DNA of 64,000 nucleotides. Source: Prevotella sp. khp7. Lineage in GTDB: Bacteria > Bacteroidota > Bacteroidia > Bacteroidales > Bacteroidaceae. The DNA lies in the NCBI RefSeq assembly GCF_900109055.1, contig NZ_FOIV01000002.1, forward strand, positions 620,001-684,000. Reading direction: 5' to 3'. The number at the start of each line of letters is the position of its first letter. The stretch's first letter is position 1. Shown piece by piece: positions 25,962-34,913 of the stretch. The position numbers and the translations under genes were made by a program. The notes under the pieces are model-generated. The model was not told the origin of the DNA. It made no database searches and saw only the letters and a list, made by a program, of their open reading frames with translations.

Positions 25962-27449
25962 TTAGTTAGAAGAGGGCTCTTTACGTACGCCAAAGTCCTT
26001 GCGATATTCATCGTTGATAATTTGACAGGCTTTACGACCATCGAAGTGAGTCGGCCCAATGATAAAATCGGGTACATTGAAGGAGAGTAAACGCTCGTAG
26101 TAAAAACGATGCGGATTTCGCTGTGGCAACATAAAAGCCTTACTAATCCCCCCATTGGCATCGACATGACAGAAATAAGGTCGTGTATACAGACCGTCAT
26201 CACGGCGGGAGCTAAAGACGAGCCAGCGTGAATTGCTACTCCAGTTATGAAACGATTCTGTATCTTCAGAATTAGCCCCAGTCATGGGATAGTTTTCACC
26301 TGTTGAGAGGTTCAACAAATAAAGGTCAGCCTCATGATGCCAGATGCTGAACTGCCCATAGTCGGAGAGCGTGTAGCAAAGGAAACGTCCGTCGTAGGAG
26401 GGGCGAGGGAAGGATACCGATTGATGATGGGCTTCGGCATCGATAATAGTCTCTATATGGTTGCCGAAACTTCCCGTTTCGGGGTCGAAATCAATTCGGT
26501 AAAGATTGTATCGAATTGAATCGAGTTGATGACCGCCTTCAGGAAGGGCGCGGGCTGCGCAGAAATAGAGCGAACGTCCATCGGGCGAAAAAACCGGAAA
26601 GGTTTCATAAACCGTGTCTTGCTTGAGAAGAGGCGAAAGTAGTAGCTCATTTTTGTCTACATCATAGACCTGGAGGTCAGAGGCTGTATCAAATACCTCA
26701 ATGCGGTTGTGGTCAGCGCTGTGGAATAGCTGGCTCGTCGCATTGGTTGAATATGCAACATAGCGGCCAGAAGGATGCCAGTAAGGATAGACACAGAAAC
26801 CGAGTGTTTGGTTGGTCTTAGTGTTGTAGGCAGTGAAAGAGCCATCGCCATTACGTAGCAGTGTGGCACCATGTGGACCACGGATATGTAAGCTCATGTT
26901 GGTAGGGTTGCCACGGTTAAAGCTATGGCAGTTGACACAACCCTCGAATTGTGTATTCTCTATCAAAGCACGCTCATCGAACGAGGAGAGATCGCGTTCG
27001 TAGATACCCATCTTGCTCCACACTTCATAACCTGGCGCAATCAAACGGTAGCATAAGCCGTAATCGATGCTGTCGGGGCTGACGTAAATAGAGAAAGGAC
27101 GATAGGTGTGCCAACCATCGGCAAATTTAGCTGAAACAGTCACGTAAATTGAGTCGCCAAGATTTTGGCCGAGCAGAGTATGCCAGTCGTCAAGGTCGAA
27201 TTCAATCGATTCTTCACCTTGGCTATGCAGGTTGTTCCCATGGTTGTCTGTAATGACAGCATCAATGCGCAAAACGTCCTCACTAGCCATGTTAAAGCAG
27301 AGAGGGGCAATATTTACTGGTATGGTGACACCGAGGTAGTCGGGATATATCTGAGGCTGGACGGTCTCCTGTCTTGCATCGCTGACAGTCTCGATTGTGC
27401 AGGCAGAGAATATCAGAAGTGAGAGTAGTATATAAAGAATCTTTCTCAT
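25962..27449 (-). CDS. Lipoprotein with CxxCH motif and TolB/PD40-type beta-propeller (copy 2)
   Basis: The signal ends at FSAC (Cys17). Residues 30-165 form a beta-rich domain (YPDYLGVTIPVNIAPLCF, then CYRLIAPGYEVW), followed by CVNCH at 171-175, a canonical c-type heme attachment motif. From about 200 on, repeated blades such as HPSGRYVAYST and SPDGRSLYFCAA indicate a PD40/TolB-like propeller. It is exported and lipid-anchored, so the motif would be in the right compartment for heme attachment; it could also bind metal. Its start overlaps the stop of the membrane-protein gene (ATGA), and the same gene pair is repeated directly upstream. Called TolB-like in related genomes, with no proven role. 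Confidence 0.8.
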   Translation of the reverse strand: MRKILYILLSLLIFSACTIETVSDARQETVQPQIYPDYLGVTIPVNIAPLCFNMASEDVLRIDAVITDNHGNNLHSQGEESIEFDLDDWHTLLGQNLGDSIYVTVSAKFADGWHTYRPFSIYVSPDSIDYGLCYRLIAPGYEVWSKMGIYERDLSSFDERALIENTQFEGCVNCHSFNRGNPTNMSLHIRGPHGATLLRNGDGSFTAYNTKTNQTLGFCVYPYWHPSGRYVAYSTNATSQLFHSADHNRIEVFDTASDLQVYDVDKNELLLSPLLKQDTVYETFPVFSPDGRSLYFCAARALPEGGHQLDSIRYNLYRIDFDPETGSFGNHIETIIDAEAHHQSVSFPRPSYDGRFLCYTLSDYGQFSIWHHEADLYLLNLSTGENYPMTGANSEDTESFHNWSSNSRWLVFSSRRDDGLYTRPYFCHVDANGGISKAFMLPQRNPHRFYYERLLSFNVPDFIIGPTHFDGRKACQIINDEYRKDFGVRKEPSSN

Positions 27450-28864
27450 CGCTTTTTTGAATTGAAGTGATTTAAGCCTTCTCGGTCGCCCGTCAGCAGA
27501 TAATAGGCTATCAGATATTGATAGGCCATTCCATTGTCTGTGTTACTGAAGTAGAGGCTTTCAAGCATCTCGGGAGTCACATGGTCACTAAAGTAGAAGT
27601 CTTCCTTATAGGCCATTTGTCGTAGACGCCCGTATTCTGGGTGATTGGCAATTGCCTTCTCATTTTCCAACAGTGCTAGTGTTTCATTGGCCCATTTCCT
27701 GTAAAAAAGGGTTTTTTGTAGTGCCATGAGATATTTACGAGCCACTTCATAGCTGCCGTTAATGAGGTTGGTTTGGGCGAGTCGCTTATAACATCGCCCG
27801 CTCTTCTGGAAGTCCAGAATAGCTTCCTGAGCTTCGAATACCGTTCGCTGAGCGACATTGATCATGCCTAACTGATAGAAAGCCTCGGCTGTAGGTAGAG
27901 GACTAGTGGCATCGGTCTTGACGTCGGGCAGAAGGCCGGCAATGCCATTCTGGTTATATTCGAACATGTGGTCTAGAAGCATACCATGCATGGCCAAGGC
28001 AAGATTCTGTACCGTTACGCCAATCTGGTTGTTGGGCTTTTCCTTGTTGATAGTCTCAATGATGCGATTCCATTGCTGGTGGCATGCCATGAAGTCATAT
28101 TGCATCACCTTTTCTGCTTTGAAGTTGCTGTCTCTCCAGATGAGATACCCCATACATGTAGCTGCCAACGCAAAAGAGCAGAGCGTCACAACATAGCTGC
28201 TCGATGCGTTGATCCATCGGTGACAGATGTGGATAGTGAGTGTGAAGATGAAGACAGCCAAGGATGCTGCCCAAAGCAATATAGGAAATACTGTAGGATA
28301 GCGATAGTAGTGAACGCTAGTCCATAGACTATCGATTGGAAAAGGAATGCAGACAGGTCCCACCATCCAATAGAGTATTGGAATTGCTATAATAAGCAGA
28401 ATGTATCTCGTCCGACCTTTGGCCGATTTCGCTATTCCCCATGCAGCAAGCAGTGTGATGAGCACAGCCCAGACACCGCTAAGCAGCGCATTCTCATCGA
28501 GCAAGTAGAGCCAAAGCAGACACGAAGGTGCAAAACTTAGGCCGTATAGCCATCCCTCGTTAGACTTTGCCGTTTGGTTAGTCCATGAACTATTTAGTTG
28601 GAGTGCCAAAAGTTGCACCGCTGAGAGCAGAATTGCAATGATAAGAGCTCCTACCCAGGCGAAAAGAAAAAACTGTGTGCTGAAGCGCCCCAGCAAGTCG
28701 GCAATGCCACCTGGTTGTTTCATAATCTCCCATACGTATGTACCATCGAAGAGGAAAAGCTGATATTGTTCCTGATAATGTAGATGGTGTGGATAGACCA
28801 GCCCGAAAAAGAGTAGAACCATCACACCGAAAAGGAATGTGCATATAGTACGGATATTCTTCAT
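27446..28864 (-). CDS. Multi-span membrane protein with TPR-like C-terminal half, DUF6057-like (copy 2)
   Basis: The 472-residue protein has about seven hydrophobic spans in residues 1-245 (first IRTICTFLFGVMVLLFFGLVY), separated by short charged loops with conserved-looking YPHHLHYQEQYQLF and FDGTYVWEIMKQPGG after span 1. The C-terminal 220 residues are alpha-helical with TPR-like pairs (FYQLGMINVAQRTVFEAQ, NGSYEVARKYLMAL). From memory it belongs to the Bacteroidales family DUF6057, which has no known function. It overlaps the propeller lipoprotein by 4 bases and begins 5 bases after copy 1 of that lipoprotein, so the four genes form one unit. Confidence 0.7.
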   Translation of the reverse strand: MKNIRTICTFLFGVMVLLFFGLVYPHHLHYQEQYQLFLFDGTYVWEIMKQPGGIADLLGRFSTQFFLFAWVGALIIAILLSAVQLLALQLNSSWTNQTAKSNEGWLYGLSFAPSCLLWLYLLDENALLSGVWAVLITLLAAWGIAKSAKGRTRYILLIIAIPILYWMVGPVCIPFPIDSLWTSVHYYRYPTVFPILLWAASLAVFIFTLTIHICHRWINASSSYVVTLCSFALAATCMGYLIWRDSNFKAEKVMQYDFMACHQQWNRIIETINKEKPNNQIGVTVQNLALAMHGMLLDHMFEYNQNGIAGLLPDVKTDATSPLPTAEAFYQLGMINVAQRTVFEAQEAILDFQKSGRCYKRLAQTNLINGSYEVARKYLMALQKTLFYRKWANETLALLENEKAIANHPEYGRLRQMAYKEDFYFSDHVTPEMLESLYFSNTDNGMAYQYLIAYYLLTGDREGLNHFNSKKR

Positions 28865-28869
28865 TTTGA

Positions 28870-30360
28870 CTATTTGTCAAACACTTTACTGAACTCATTA
28901 ACGCTAATTCTGACAGGCTCAACCATAAACTCTGGACGGTTATAGCTTTTCAGAAGGAAGGTGTTGTGTTCTGGGTCTTCCTGTGGAAGCATAAAGGCTT
29001 TTTCTACTATTCCGTTATTGAAATAGGAGAAATAGACACGGCAGAAGTTACCATCCTCACGACGACTGGCACACATAACCCAATGACCGTTGCTTGACCA
29101 GCTTGGGTAACTGTCTGGACGGCCTTCGCTATTCAGGTTTGTAAGATTGAGAGGTGACGGATTCTCTTGGCCGAGTTGAATACAGACGATGTCGCCATCA
29201 TTGTGTCTGATATGGAAACAGCCATACTGACCTTGGGCAAATAGCAGATAGCGGCCGTCAGGACTAATACGTGGTAGGGTGGCACTCTTATTCTGTGAAG
29301 CTGCGTCATATACCAGCTCTTCGTCGCCAAAGCTGTGTGTTGTCACATCGAAAGAACGACGATACAGGTTATATTGTATCTTCGGATAAGTGGTTCTAAT
29401 ATCCTTGTCGCGCATCTCTTCTGGCAATGGAACGGACTTACAATAGTAGAGGTATTTGCCATCAGGTGACCAAGTGGGGTACACCTCTAAAAGGGTGGAG
29501 TCGTTGCAGACAACGCTCACTGAGTCGGTCTCTACATCGTAGAGAATTAAGTCGCTTTCAAGATCGTAAACTTCAATCTTGTTGGGATGGACCGTATGGA
29601 ATGCCTGTCGTGTCAGGTCGGTCGAGAAGGCAATTAGCTTGGCGGTAGGGTGCCAAGACGGATAGACACCTGAAGAGATGGTATAGTCACGCTTCAGATT
29701 TACTCTCGATACCTTGCCGTCGTTCACAATCACGGTGCCGCTATTAGAGAGACGCACATGGAAGAGCATGTTGTCGGTTTTGTAGTTCTGATAACTGTGA
29801 CAGTTGATGCACTGGCCTTTCTCCCTGTCATTCATGGTAATCTCGTTGTTGAAGATTTGCGTTTCCTCGAATGAAGTGAGGTTACGCTGGGCAATCTCCA
29901 TGAAGGTCCATGCCACATACGATGGCTCAATGAGACGATACGACAGATATTCGTCGATAGGCTCCTTGGCTACGCGTATCTCAAAGGGGGAGAACGAGAG
30001 CCATTCGCCCTTTTTCTTTCCCCAGACCTCTACCTTTATGCTCTTTCCCTTTGAAGCGTTGAGCATAGAGTGCCATTCAGCCTCAGGTATTTGAACCTTC
30101 ACACCATTGCCGTATGTCTGTTGCTGACCATCGGGTGTACTGATACGTGCCACACACGCTTCGTACTGGTTGGCGGGAAGCATGAAGTTTAGTGGCGCAA
30201 TATTATAGGGCACGGTTACGTTGCAATAGTCAGGAAATATAGCTGGCAGACTCTTGGTCTTCTTACTTGAAGAAGGAACATCTGGATGATTGGCACACGA
30301 TGACAAGAACAGCATGGCAACAGCTATAAGCAGAAAAAAATAGTGGTTATATCTTTTCAT
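28870..30360 (-). CDS. Lipoprotein with CxxCH motif and TolB/PD40-type beta-propeller (copy 1)
   Basis: This is a paralogue of the protein at 25962-27449: lipobox LSSC (Cys22), FPDYCNVTVPYNIAPLNF, SYRLIEPSYVAW, then CINCH at residues 184-188 and propeller blades (HPTAKLIAFST, SPDGKYLYYCK, SPDGRYLLFAQ). The CxxCH motif is kept at the same place between the N-terminal domain and the propeller, although most surrounding residues have changed, which suggests it is functional. Late segments (KAFMLPQEDPEH) also match copy 2. Probable cell-envelope lipoprotein working with the adjacent membrane protein. Confidence 0.8.
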   Translation of the reverse strand: MKRYNHYFFLLIAVAMLFLSSCANHPDVPSSSKKTKSLPAIFPDYCNVTVPYNIAPLNFMLPANQYEACVARISTPDGQQQTYGNGVKVQIPEAEWHSMLNASKGKSIKVEVWGKKKGEWLSFSPFEIRVAKEPIDEYLSYRLIEPSYVAWTFMEIAQRNLTSFEETQIFNNEITMNDREKGQCINCHSYQNYKTDNMLFHVRLSNSGTVIVNDGKVSRVNLKRDYTISSGVYPSWHPTAKLIAFSTDLTRQAFHTVHPNKIEVYDLESDLILYDVETDSVSVVCNDSTLLEVYPTWSPDGKYLYYCKSVPLPEEMRDKDIRTTYPKIQYNLYRRSFDVTTHSFGDEELVYDAASQNKSATLPRISPDGRYLLFAQGQYGCFHIRHNDGDIVCIQLGQENPSPLNLTNLNSEGRPDSYPSWSSNGHWVMCASRREDGNFCRVYFSYFNNGIVEKAFMLPQEDPEHNTFLLKSYNRPEFMVEPVRISVNEFSKVFDK

Positions 30361-30402
30361 TGTCTTCTTGGATTTATTGCGTTTTCATTATATGCAGGCC
30401 TA

Positions 30403-32139
30403 TTAATAGACCATGCGCCCGAAGATGTTGTAATACCAGTAAGTATCTCCCCATTCTTCATACATTTCCTCACGTATCTTCTCTGGTGACTTTCTTGCCT
30501 TTGCCCTATTTTCAAGAGCCTCCCAGAACTGTTTGTAGTGGTCGAAAACTGTCTGTTCTACTGGGAGCATCATGCGTTTTTTTTCAGGAGCCTTATCCAT
30601 ATACATAATATATGCCTCTTGAGCATGCAAAGGAAAATTCTCGTTCATGTGCAATTTTGCATAATTGCGGAGCGATGGCCAGAAACGACGTGAATCGCAA
30701 CGAATCATTGAATAGAACAACGCTTGTTCCGAAGTCACTTTATAATTGGACTCGTACCAGAGGCTGATGCTATTTACGACATAACTATCGCTGTTTTCAA
30801 CTCCGGTGAGCTCATCGGGATAAGACTTCTGTAGCATGTTTACGTTTGCCGTGACTGGAGCCGGTTCCCAATTGTCGTAAAACAGATGATGATGCAATTG
30901 AGCGGTATAGCGTTCAACAAGCTCTTTATCTCCTTTTGTAAGTGCACAGCGGGAAAGCATTCTCAGGAAGAAGGGCGAGAAACCTGCTTGTATGGCAAGT
31001 TCGAAATTCAAGCGAATAGCTTCGTTTATCATTCCATAATTGTAGTATACCAGAGGTGATGCAATATCCAAAAGGGTGACGCGAATAGAATCGGGATTCT
31101 TGATAGGATAACAGATGTTCCCCATCTTAAACGACTGATTGAGTAGATCTCCTTCGTTCATTAGGGCGATATTCTTTAGCATTACAATCGTAGTTGTCGG
31201 TTTGTGGTTTTCTGTTGCAACATTAAGCACTTCGTGCCAGTTATCTGCATCTGCGTAGCGTACCATGCGCATTTCGTCGATGTAGTTTTGGTCGTGGTAC
31301 ATAAGTGAAGAGGTAAAGAGGATACCTGCAACAGCACACAAGATTGGAATGAAGAACTTGGAAAGATAACGATAGCAAAGCGGGATGAGTACAGATATTG
31401 CACCTAGTACCCAGAATGGGATGGTGAGATGGTCTGTCTTATCACTTGCGGTTATGAAGCGAGGCAGGCCTGCCAGAATCACGTCGTCGAATTTTAGATT
31501 AGAATAGTATTGAGTATACCAAATGCTGGCGGTAAAGATAAGTATTACAATACCAATAATTTCTCGCCATGTTATTTTTTCAGCAAGAACCAAACATAAA
31601 ACGAAAAGCAGTGCAAACCATCCAAGCACTGGATAGATGCAGAAAGCAAGCAAATACCATGCAAAATGCCATTTGCGTGGAGTGGAACGTGCTACCCACA
31701 AAAGTAACAGCATGACTAGATAACCTACCGACTGCGAGAACCAATATCCTCTGATGGTGGATACATAAATCCAATAGCCCAAATCGACAATAGATGTGAG
31801 CAGACAGGCTACAGGCAAGAGCATCAGTGCCGAGGCACTTCCCTGTAACCGGAATGCTTTAGAACCCACAAAATAGATAAGTAGCCAAATCGCTGCCAAA
31901 ATGCCAGAGCCCAAGGCCGGATAATAGAAAAGCTGTGTGAGCCAGGCGCCCACATACTGCATCAAACCAAATGGTTTTTGCATCATAGCGTGGAAGAATG
32001 GAGTCCCATAAAGGTATTCTGATCGGTCGTGAGCCGTGTAGAGCACCTCTTGGTTTATGCATATTACATATACAGCATATGATATGAAAGTCAGCAAACT
32101 TACATATAATATGACACCAGACACATTGCTTTTTTTCAT
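30403..32139 (-). CDS. Multi-span membrane protein with TPR-like C-terminal half, DUF6057-like (copy 1)
   Basis: The 578-residue protein is a longer paralogue of the one at 27446-28864. It begins with a span (VILYVSLLTFISYAVYVIC), then a loop with EVLYTAHDRSEYLYGTPFFHAMMQKP that parallels the loop of copy 2, further spans to about residue 285, and a helical C-terminal half. Its last 90 residues (from about YKVTSEQALFYSM) extend beyond copy 2 and contain a Lys/Arg-rich helix. It is separated from the surface-lipoprotein gene by a terminator-like hairpin but shows no promoter of its own, so expression may depend on read-through. Function unknown. Confidence 0.7.
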   Translation of the reverse strand: MKKSNVSGVILYVSLLTFISYAVYVICINQEVLYTAHDRSEYLYGTPFFHAMMQKPFGLMQYVGAWLTQLFYYPALGSGILAAIWLLIYFVGSKAFRLQGSASALMLLPVACLLTSIVDLGYWIYVSTIRGYWFSQSVGYLVMLLLLWVARSTPRKWHFAWYLLAFCIYPVLGWFALLFVLCLVLAEKITWREIIGIVILIFTASIWYTQYYSNLKFDDVILAGLPRFITASDKTDHLTIPFWVLGAISVLIPLCYRYLSKFFIPILCAVAGILFTSSLMYHDQNYIDEMRMVRYADADNWHEVLNVATENHKPTTTIVMLKNIALMNEGDLLNQSFKMGNICYPIKNPDSIRVTLLDIASPLVYYNYGMINEAIRLNFELAIQAGFSPFFLRMLSRCALTKGDKELVERYTAQLHHHLFYDNWEPAPVTANVNMLQKSYPDELTGVENSDSYVVNSISLWYESNYKVTSEQALFYSMIRCDSRRFWPSLRNYAKLHMNENFPLHAQEAYIMYMDKAPEKKRMMLPVEQTVFDHYKQFWEALENRAKARKSPEKIREEMYEEWGDTYWYYNIFGRMVY

Positions 32140-32153
32140 TGTTTTTTGGTTAT

Positions 32154-32183
32154 AAAAGGCTGACCCATTTGATTGGGTCAGCC
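32154..32183 (-). terminator. Terminator or attenuator between the SusC/SusD/lipoprotein genes and the membrane-protein/propeller genes
   Basis: A perfect 10-base stem (GGCTGACCCA and TGGGTCAGCC) with a 6-base loop is followed on the minus strand by a short U-tract (UUUU). It lies 28 bases beyond the lipoprotein stop. No -7 box is visible between it and ATG 32139, so some transcripts probably read through, giving lower expression of the downstream genes. Confidence 0.75.
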
Positions 32184-32210
32184 CATTAGTATTATACTGC
32201 TTAGGAAATA

Positions 32211-32975
32211 TTATTCCTCATAGTAAATAGCATTGATCTGACAGCTACCAGAAGTAATCATAAGGTCGAGGTCTTTACCAGCACCACCATTACCACGGGC
32301 ACAATCCTTAGCAATAGCCTCGGTAAGTGGAAGCTCCCACAAACCATTGGTGAACTGAACATCCTTATCATTATCGTAGCGGGCACTCCACCAACCATTC
32401 ATAATACGGCCAGCACAATCAGGAGTAGCGTCTGAGATATCGAAGATCAGAGTCTTGAAGCCCCAATAAACATCATCAGAAAGGTAAGGCAAGAAACCTT
32501 CATTTCCATTAATATCTTTGAACTTACCCTCATTATCGCTGAAACGCATAGCTGCAGCATCCCATGCACCTGGTCTGAATGGTGGCTGAGCAACAGGATC
32601 CTCACCATAAATCCAGTACTTCTGAAGTGGATTAGTAATTTCCTGACAGCTGATAGGGAAGTCGGCAGTAACTACAGTTCCATCAGCACAAAGAGCTGTA
32701 AGAGTTACGGTATGATCACCGAGTTTCATCTTTTTCCATGCATAGTTACCGATAAGATCCTTACCACCAAGAGTCCATTTTGCATTGACTGGTGCTGAAG
32801 TAGAACAAGTAACTACATTGCCATTCAGGCCACTGGCTGCCTTATCAACAGTCACAGAACTCAAAGCCTTAAGTTCGTCTACAGATATATGACCGCCATT
32901 GCCAATATTCTCCTGAACAGGATCGCAGGCAATAAACGCAAACACTGCGACAAAAAGCATAAATATCTTTTTCAT
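32211..32975 (-). CDS. Surface lipoprotein of a SusC/SusD locus (SusE-position protein)
   Basis: The 254-residue protein has lipobox FIAC (Cys17). An Ig/PKD-like domain (about 40-110, with AKWTLGGKDLIGNYAWKKM and GDHTVTLTALCADGTV) precedes a beta-rich domain containing DDVYWGFKTLIFDIS and MNGWWSARYDND, whose aromatic residues could bind ligand. Its position directly after susD (21 bases) is that of surface ligand-binding proteins such as SusE. Ligand unknown; there are no hydrolases in this locus to suggest one. Confidence 0.7.
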   Translation of the reverse strand: MKKIFMLFVAVFAFIACDPVQENIGNGGHISVDELKALSSVTVDKAASGLNGNVVTCSTSAPVNAKWTLGGKDLIGNYAWKKMKLGDHTVTLTALCADGTVVTADFPISCQEITNPLQKYWIYGEDPVAQPPFRPGAWDAAAMRFSDNEGKFKDINGNEGFLPYLSDDVYWGFKTLIFDISDATPDCAGRIMNGWWSARYDNDKDVQFTNGLWELPLTEAIAKDCARGNGGAGKDLDLMITSGSCQINAIYYEE

Positions 32976-32996
32976 ATTGAATACTTAATTATAACA

Positions 32997-34898
32997 TTAA
33001 TATAGTGTAACATACTGGGTTTCAGCACTAGCAGCATCCCAACCAGGGTTCTGTTCGAGCTTACCATTCATAAGATTGATCTGAGACTGAGGCTTAGCCA
33101 AGAAACCGTTAGTATCGGCATAACGCTTAGCCCAAGAGCAAGTCATATGTGCCATCTTACGCTTGTTAGCTTTATCACCAAGACAAACAATCAGCTTGCC
33201 AGCCTGAGCCTGAAGTGCTTTAGCAGCGTATGAACTTTCGCCAGAATCAATACCTGACCAACGACGCATATCGTTGAAACGCAGACCTTCAAATACAAAC
33301 TCCCAACGACGTTCATCCTGAAGAGCCTTCAAAGAATAAGTAGTTGTCAGAGGCACACCAGCACGAGCCTGTACCTGATTCATGTACTGAACATCACCTG
33401 TGAGCTCAGAAGCCATCAACAGAACGTCAGCATAACGCATCAGATAATAGTCCTCGAAGTGGTCACCCTGCATAGGATTGTCAAGTGAACTGCTAGAATA
33501 ACCTGTAACAGCATCCCACCATGGGCTATCGCCTGTCAAAGCATCAAGAGTAATAGAGTTGAACTTCTTAACTCCATAACCAGACTCCTCACAGTCGTCC
33601 TTTACATACGAATAATCTGCACACTCGTTTTCACAGTCGATCAAAGAACCGAGCTTACGGATGTCACTGTAACCTCCATTGTTCTCAGCAATTGTCCAGT
33701 CGTCCCAAATATTACATGAAGGAGTTCCCTGTCCCCAACCCTGAGTGAACGGATAGGTGTAATCGCGGTTACCGTTGTTACCGTTTACACGCAGTCCCCA
33801 GAATGTTGACAGATAGTTACAGTACATACGGCTGGTAGAATACATACCACCATTTTCAATTGCACCATTAATACCCCACTTAGAAGCATTCATGAACTGA
33901 ATCTGGAAGATTTCCTCTGTGTTGCCATTACCCATGCCAGGCTGGTCGAAGCAGTTCTCACGCTTCATGTCTTTAATGAACTCATAAGCATGACCTTCAC
34001 CATCATGAGCCTCATCCCACAGCAAACTGTTAGAATACTGCCAGAGTGAACGATAGTCCTCACAGAGTTTGTAACCACCAGTGGCAATAATATCCTTAAG
34101 AGCATTTACAACATCAGCTTTAGAAAGAGAACCTCCCTGGCATCCTTCCTGCTCAACAAGATTGATAGTGGCATCTCCTGTAGAGAGATCACTAACCTTC
34201 TTATAGAAGCCAGCCCAGAACATATATGCACGTGCGAGGAATGCTTCTGCAGCAAACTTATTTGCATGACCATCACCATATCCAGCTGTTGTACTCATCA
34301 GGTTCTTACCAGAAGTGAAGTCTGAAAGAATTTGTGGATAGATAACTTCATCAGCACTAACCTGCTGCTGCATCTCTTCTGTAATAGTGGTAGAAGTAAT
34401 CAGGGGCACATCACCATACAACTGTGTAAGCCACAAAGTATAGAGGCCACGCATGAAGTAAGCCTCACCAAGAAGCTGATCACGCTGTGCTTTTTCCTTA
34501 TCTGTCCAAGGCACATTATCAATAGTCTCGATTGTATTGTTTGCACGAGCGATACCACCATAAAGAAGGAGGAATGGAGTCTCGTACTGGTTACTACTCA
34601 TCTGAACGAGATGATGAAGAGATTTAACCTTGTTGTCCTGCAGACCACCACTTCCATAGCAGTTATCTGACATTACCTCCCACCAGAAGAAAATATTCTG
34701 GTTATCTGAGTCACCACCACCCATAGTATTCATGATACTATAGATTCCAGCAATCTCAGCCTCAACATCTCCAGGCTTACCAGGGAAAGTAGCCTGTGTC
34801 ATCTCTGTAGGACGTGGATCTGTGTCCAGCATATCGTTACAAGATGTAAACACACCCGCTGACAAAACAGCTAACGATGATAAAATATACTTTTTCAT
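32997..34898 (-). CDS. susD: SusD/RagB-family outer-membrane ligand-binding lipoprotein (locus 1)
   Basis: The 633-residue protein has lipobox FTSC (Cys20) and the SusD fold: an N-terminal helical bundle with TPR-like helices (AYFMRGLYTLWLTQLYGDVPLIT), and a C-terminal VFEGLRFNDMRRW segment typical of the family. It caps the SusC barrel and delivers ligand at the cell surface. It starts 15 bases after the susC stop. The partner SusC and lipoprotein genes are in the same unit. With no glycosidase in the locus, a peptide (RagAB-like) or other oligomer is as likely as a glycan. Confidence 0.93.
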   Translation of the reverse strand: MKKYILSSLAVLSAGVFTSCNDMLDTDPRPTEMTQATFPGKPGDVEAEIAGIYSIMNTMGGGDSDNQNIFFWWEVMSDNCYGSGGLQDNKVKSLHHLVQMSSNQYETPFLLLYGGIARANNTIETIDNVPWTDKEKAQRDQLLGEAYFMRGLYTLWLTQLYGDVPLITSTTITEEMQQQVSADEVIYPQILSDFTSGKNLMSTTAGYGDGHANKFAAEAFLARAYMFWAGFYKKVSDLSTGDATINLVEQEGCQGGSLSKADVVNALKDIIATGGYKLCEDYRSLWQYSNSLLWDEAHDGEGHAYEFIKDMKRENCFDQPGMGNGNTEEIFQIQFMNASKWGINGAIENGGMYSTSRMYCNYLSTFWGLRVNGNNGNRDYTYPFTQGWGQGTPSCNIWDDWTIAENNGGYSDIRKLGSLIDCENECADYSYVKDDCEESGYGVKKFNSITLDALTGDSPWWDAVTGYSSSSLDNPMQGDHFEDYYLMRYADVLLMASELTGDVQYMNQVQARAGVPLTTTYSLKALQDERRWEFVFEGLRFNDMRRWSGIDSGESSYAAKALQAQAGKLIVCLGDKANKRKMAHMTCSWAKRYADTNGFLAKPQSQINLMNGKLEQNPGWDAASAETQYVTLY

Positions 34899-34913
34899 AT
34901 CTTAATAGTCGAA

